Of a DNA stretch of 64,000 bases, positions 61,327-64,000 are shown piece by piece. The notes beneath the pieces were generated by a model. The model worked only from the letters and a program-made list of their open reading frames with translations. It searched no databases and was not told the origin of the DNA. This DNA comes from Aphodovivens sp036306585. Lineage in GTDB: Bacteria; Actinomycetota; Coriobacteriia; Coriobacteriales; Eggerthellaceae. The stretch spans positions 372,001-436,000 of the forward strand of contig JAXJZF010000005.1 in the NCBI GenBank assembly GCA_036306585.1, written 5' to 3'. Each line of letters starts with the position of its first letter. The stretch's first letter is position 1. The position numbers and the translations under genes are program-made.

Positions 61327-61669
61327 CGTTCCTGCGGGCGATGCTCGGTCCCTGTGCCCGTTCGCGGCTGGACGGACCGACAGCGCAAGCCGTATCTGCG
61401 CACTTGCCCGCAAACATCCTCAGCGCACGGCTTCGCTGCCGGCGTCTCGATAGGCCCCTCTTCCCGAGGGGCCTTTTTCTTGTGTGGAAGGGCGTCGGCC
61501 CTGCCCGGATTCCCGTTGTCTGTTTCTCAACATTTGCGGGTTCGCGTTGCCCTTTCAGGCGGTTTGGTGCATTATGGAGCAAAGGGCCGCTTCGTCGCCC
61601 GCAACGGTTTCTTGCAGGGCGCCGCGGTCGCAAGCTTATGCTGCTCAGGCAGAGGCAAGGAGGGTTGTC
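61327..61669 (+). promoter_or_regulatory. intergenic region with proS terminator and new promoter
   Basis: 343 bases without a gene. Intrinsic terminator at 61452-61480: AGGCCCCTC, loop, GAGGGGCCT and T-run. A promoter candidate follows: TTGCCC (61547-61552), 17 bases, CATTAT (61570-61575), with a TG two bases before it. The predicted leader is about 85 bases. A TCGGTCC/GGACCGA dyad lies at about 61345-61380. Confidence 0.65.
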
Positions 61670-62038
61670 ATGGCTAACATCGGCGACGGTTTCAAAGACA
61701 TCTTCTTCGCAGGCATCGGGGCGCTCGCCATCACGGGCGAGAAGGCGAAGGACGTGGTCGACCAGCTCATTGCCAAGGGCGAATTGACGGTCGATCAAGG
61801 CAAGCAGATCAACAGCGAGCTCACCCGCAAGGTGGGCGAGGCGGCCGACACCGCCCAATATGAATTGCTCAAGGCGCGCATGAAGGTCATGTCGCCTGAA
61901 GAGCGCACGGCGTTCGCCGAAAAGGCGGCGCAGATCGCCGCGGACATCAACGCGCAGGATGTTGCCGGGGAGACAGCCGACGATGCCTCCGAGGATCCCA
62001 TCGACGTCGAACCTGCGGAAGATCCCGTGCAAGAATAA
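61670..62038 (+). CDS. phasin-like protein
   Basis: 122-residue mostly helical protein like the short phasin-family or polyhydroxyalkanoate-granule regulators found in Gram-positive anaerobes. DIFFAGIGALAITGEKAKDV is the amphipathic opening, followed by a heptad-rich segment (ELTVDQGKQINSELTRKV) and an acidic C-terminus. No polyhydroxyalkanoate gene is in the window, so a granule role is not implied. It precedes an ABC1 kinase. I recall similar small proteins next to AarF/UbiB genes, but their function is not established. AAGGAGGG precedes the ATG. Confidence 0.72.
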   Translation: MANIGDGFKDIFFAGIGALAITGEKAKDVVDQLIAKGELTVDQGKQINSELTRKVGEAADTAQYELLKARMKVMSPEERTAFAEKAAQIAADINAQDVAGETADDASEDPIDVEPAEDPVQE

Positions 62039-62046
62039 TGCATACC

Positions 62047-62084
62047 CGAAGCGGGCCGTCATTTTCGACGGCCCGCTTCGTTTA
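62047..62084 (+). terminator. terminator between phasin-like and ABC1 kinase genes
   Basis: A 14-base-pair stem, CGAAGCGGGCCGTC/GACGGCCCGCTTCG with loop ATTTTC, then TTTATC. Confidence 0.85.
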
Positions 62085-62125
62085 TCGATCGGATGCATCG
62101 CGCATCCGGGAATAGTTGGTCGCAT

Positions 62126-63784
62126 ATGCCCTTAGCGGAAAACACGCTGCTGAAATACTTCTTCTCTTCCGGGTCCGATTTCGATCCTGAGAAGCGATTC
62201 AACCTCACGCGGAAAAACCGCATGAAGCGCATGCGCGAGATCCTATCGATTCTGCAGCATTACCACTTTCTGCGGGGGTTTCAGCCGGTGGGCTTCCGGC
62301 ATATGCTCGAGGACCTCGGTCCCAGCTTCGTGAAGATCGGCCAGACGCTTTCCACCCGCTCGGAGATCCTTCCCAAGGCGTTTTGCGACGAGCTGGCCAA
62401 GCTGCAGATGGAATGCGATCCGCTGCCGTTCGGTCGGATCCTCGAGGCCGTCCACAACGTCTACGGCGACAAACAGGGCGAGGTCTTCGATGCCATCGAC
62501 CCGAAGCCGCTCGGCAGCGCCTCCCTTGCCCAGGTGCATAAGGCGCGCCTGGTCAACGGCGATATCGTGGCGGTGAAGATTCAACGCCCGGGCGTGAAGG
62601 CCACCATGGCGCAGGATATCGATATCATGCGCATCATGGCGCGGCAGGCGTCGCGCTTCATGAAGGACAACCAGATGCTCGACCTGCAGGAAGTGGTCGA
62701 GGAGCTGTGGGCTACGTTTCTGGAGGAGACCGACTTCGAGCGTGAGGCGGAAAACCTCCAGGAGTTCGCGCGCCTGAATGCCGATTGCGCGTTCATCGGC
62801 TGTCCGAAGGTCTATCCCGAGCTCTGCAGCGAATACGTGCTGGTCATGGAATACGTGGAGGGCGTGCGCGTCTCTGATACCGCCGAGCTGAAGCGCCGCG
62901 GCTACGACTTGGAGGAGATCGGCCGCAAGGTGCTCGACAACTACGCCACGCAGATCCTCGACCACGGCTTCTTCCATGCCGACCCGCATCCGGGCAACAT
63001 AATCATCCGCGGCGGGCAGATCGTCTACATCGACCTGGGCATCATGGGCCGGCTCTCCCCGCGCGACCGTGCCGGATTCGGCAACATTATAAACGCGGTG
63101 GGCAAGCAGGACGCTTCCGAGCTGAAGGATTCGCTCATCGCCTTCGCCGCATCGAAGGACCTCGAGGCTATCGATCACACGCGCATGCTCGCCGAGCTCG
63201 ATTCGCTGTTGAAGGACTACGGCTCCTGCGATGTGTCGCAGATCGATATCGGCCAGATGCTCACTGACATTCTGGCGCTCACGCGCGCATGCAAGGTCAC
63301 GCTGCCGTCATCCATCACCAGCGTATCGCGCGGCATCGTCACGCTCGAAGGCACCATCGCCCCGTTCATCCCCAACGACAATATGGTGGGCATCATCAAC
63401 GAGCATATCAAGCGCACCGCCGACAAGGGGCAGGCCGCCATCGATGCCGTCGAGGACCTCGTCCTCGCGCTGCGTGGGGCGGGGAAGGGCCTGCTTGACG
63501 CGCACCGCTACGGCGGCGAGGCGCTGCACATGCTCACGCGCGGCCAGATGAAGGTGAACATGGAGATGCTCGGTTCCGAAGCGCCGCTGAACAGCCTGGC
63601 GAAGATCGTGAACCGCCTGACCATCGCCCTCATCGTGGCGGGACTGTTCGTGGGCGCGTCGATGCTCTCGCTTTCCTCGATGGAGCCGCGCCTGCTGGGC
63701 GTTCCCCTGCTGGCGTTCTTCGGCTACCTGGGGGCGGCCATCCTGTCCATCTGGGTGATCGTGGACATCTGGCGCAAGAAATAG
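62126..63784 (+). CDS. ABC1/AarF/UbiB-family atypical kinase
   Basis: 552-residue member of the UbiB-like kinase family. The KxGQ signature is GPSFVKIGQTLSTRSEILP, the alanine-rich loop PLGSASLAQVHKARLVNGDI, the lysine VAVKIQRPG, and the catalytic loop FHADPHPGNIII followed by IDLGIMGRLS. Two C-terminal membrane helices (about 498-545) anchor it. Relatives support quinone or other lipid biosynthesis, perhaps as ATPases; the substrate is not known. The ATG at 62126 has only a weak ribosome site, and the ATG at 62093 is an alternative. It follows the phasin-like gene after a terminator. Confidence 0.92.
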   Translation: MPLAENTLLKYFFSSGSDFDPEKRFNLTRKNRMKRMREILSILQHYHFLRGFQPVGFRHMLEDLGPSFVKIGQTLSTRSEILPKAFCDELAKLQMECDPLPFGRILEAVHNVYGDKQGEVFDAIDPKPLGSASLAQVHKARLVNGDIVAVKIQRPGVKATMAQDIDIMRIMARQASRFMKDNQMLDLQEVVEELWATFLEETDFEREAENLQEFARLNADCAFIGCPKVYPELCSEYVLVMEYVEGVRVSDTAELKRRGYDLEEIGRKVLDNYATQILDHGFFHADPHPGNIIIRGGQIVYIDLGIMGRLSPRDRAGFGNIINAVGKQDASELKDSLIAFAASKDLEAIDHTRMLAELDSLLKDYGSCDVSQIDIGQMLTDILALTRACKVTLPSSITSVSRGIVTLEGTIAPFIPNDNMVGIINEHIKRTADKGQAAIDAVEDLVLALRGAGKGLLDAHRYGGEALHMLTRGQMKVNMEMLGSEAPLNSLAKIVNRLTIALIVAGLFVGASMLSLSSMEPRLLGVPLLAFFGYLGAAILSIWVIVDIWRKK

Positions 63785-63913
63785 CCGCTTGCCCCTGCGC
63801 CGGTCAGTCGGTCCCTTCCCGATTTTGGGCGCTCTTTCTAACCGGGTGGGTTTTCCACTTCCTCGAGCACGCCGATCAGGAGCCGCATTCCCGGCTCTGC
63901 GCGTTCGGGCGGA

Positions 63914-64000
63914 TCAAGCTTCGGCTTCCCTGTCCTGCCCGGTCGCCCCGTTCGCATAGGCCTGCTCTACCCAGCTTTGCGTGACATCTAGGAAGGCTCG
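63914..64000 (-). CDS. possible C-terminus of a minus-strand gene (partial)
   Basis: The minus strand is open from the window edge to a TGA at 63914-63916, encoding 28 residues that end QDREAEA. The composition (FLDVTQSWVEQAY) looks like an ordinary protein tail, but nothing identifies it, and another frame is also open here. No gene is visible in 63785-63913. Confidence 0.35.
   Translation of the reverse strand, partial: RAFLDVTQSWVEQAYANGATGQDREAEA

Overview
High-GC actinobacterial chromosome segment. Gene content points to a strictly anaerobic member of the Coriobacteriia, most likely the gut Eggerthellaceae (relatives of Eggerthella, Gordonibacter, Adlercreutzia, Slackia). The signs are a corrinoid methyltransferase cluster with its ATP-driven reactivase, class III ribonucleotide reductase, desulfoferrodoxin, a selenocysteine formate dehydrogenase, LL-diaminopimelate aminotransferase and an actinobacterial-style Rho. 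The taxonomic call is an inference from gene content; no 16S rRNA or tRNA gene was found.

Layout. 1-870: end of gatB and a corrinoid adenosyltransferase. 980-7885: a corrinoid-dependent demethylation island, with two URO-D-fold methyltransferases and a corrinoid protein on the minus strand, facing a reductive activator, a DUF2284 protein and a PucR-type regulator on the plus strand. 8150-16867: histidine operon (hisZ-hisG fusion, hisD, C, B, H, A, F), then dapL and hisI. 16983-26425: DUF169 protein, YgbA-like protein, transaldolase, rho, sppA, divergent metG, rnhA and a CmpB-type membrane protein. 26704-30898: engB, then nrdD behind a perfect NrdR-like box, and nrdG. 31095-33685: rpsB-tsf, then a small Cys-rich protein and an Nfu protein on the other strand. 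33757-39491: LCP-like protein, murA, sodium symporter, zinc ribbon, lgt. 39630-45845: desulfoferrodoxin, an L31 with a long tail, transporters, a LysR regulator, a SpoU RNA methylase. 45874-49970: bacterial Elp3 and a Trm9-like methyltransferase on either side of a MITE-like repeat, then thrH. 50079-54651: GltD-like flavoprotein plus Sec-containing formate dehydrogenase (in-frame UGA with SECIS). 54868-63784: pit, usp, an unusual M50 protease, ispG, proS, a phasin-like protein and an ABC1 kinase. The last 87 bases hold a possible C-terminus on the minus strand.

How the parts fit. The methyltransferase island probably strips methyl groups from an unknown methoxylated or methylated substrate onto B12 and hands them to an acceptor. 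The formate dehydrogenase pair would connect formate to a pyridine nucleotide. NrdD/NrdG and desulfoferrodoxin fit life without oxygen. The most unusual points are the Elp3/Trm9-like pair (a possible bacterial version of the eukaryotic wobble-uridine pathway), the M50 protease with a helical insert in place of PDZ, the MetRS with an altered KMSKS loop, the hisZ-hisG fusion, the extended L31, and two dispersed structured repeats.
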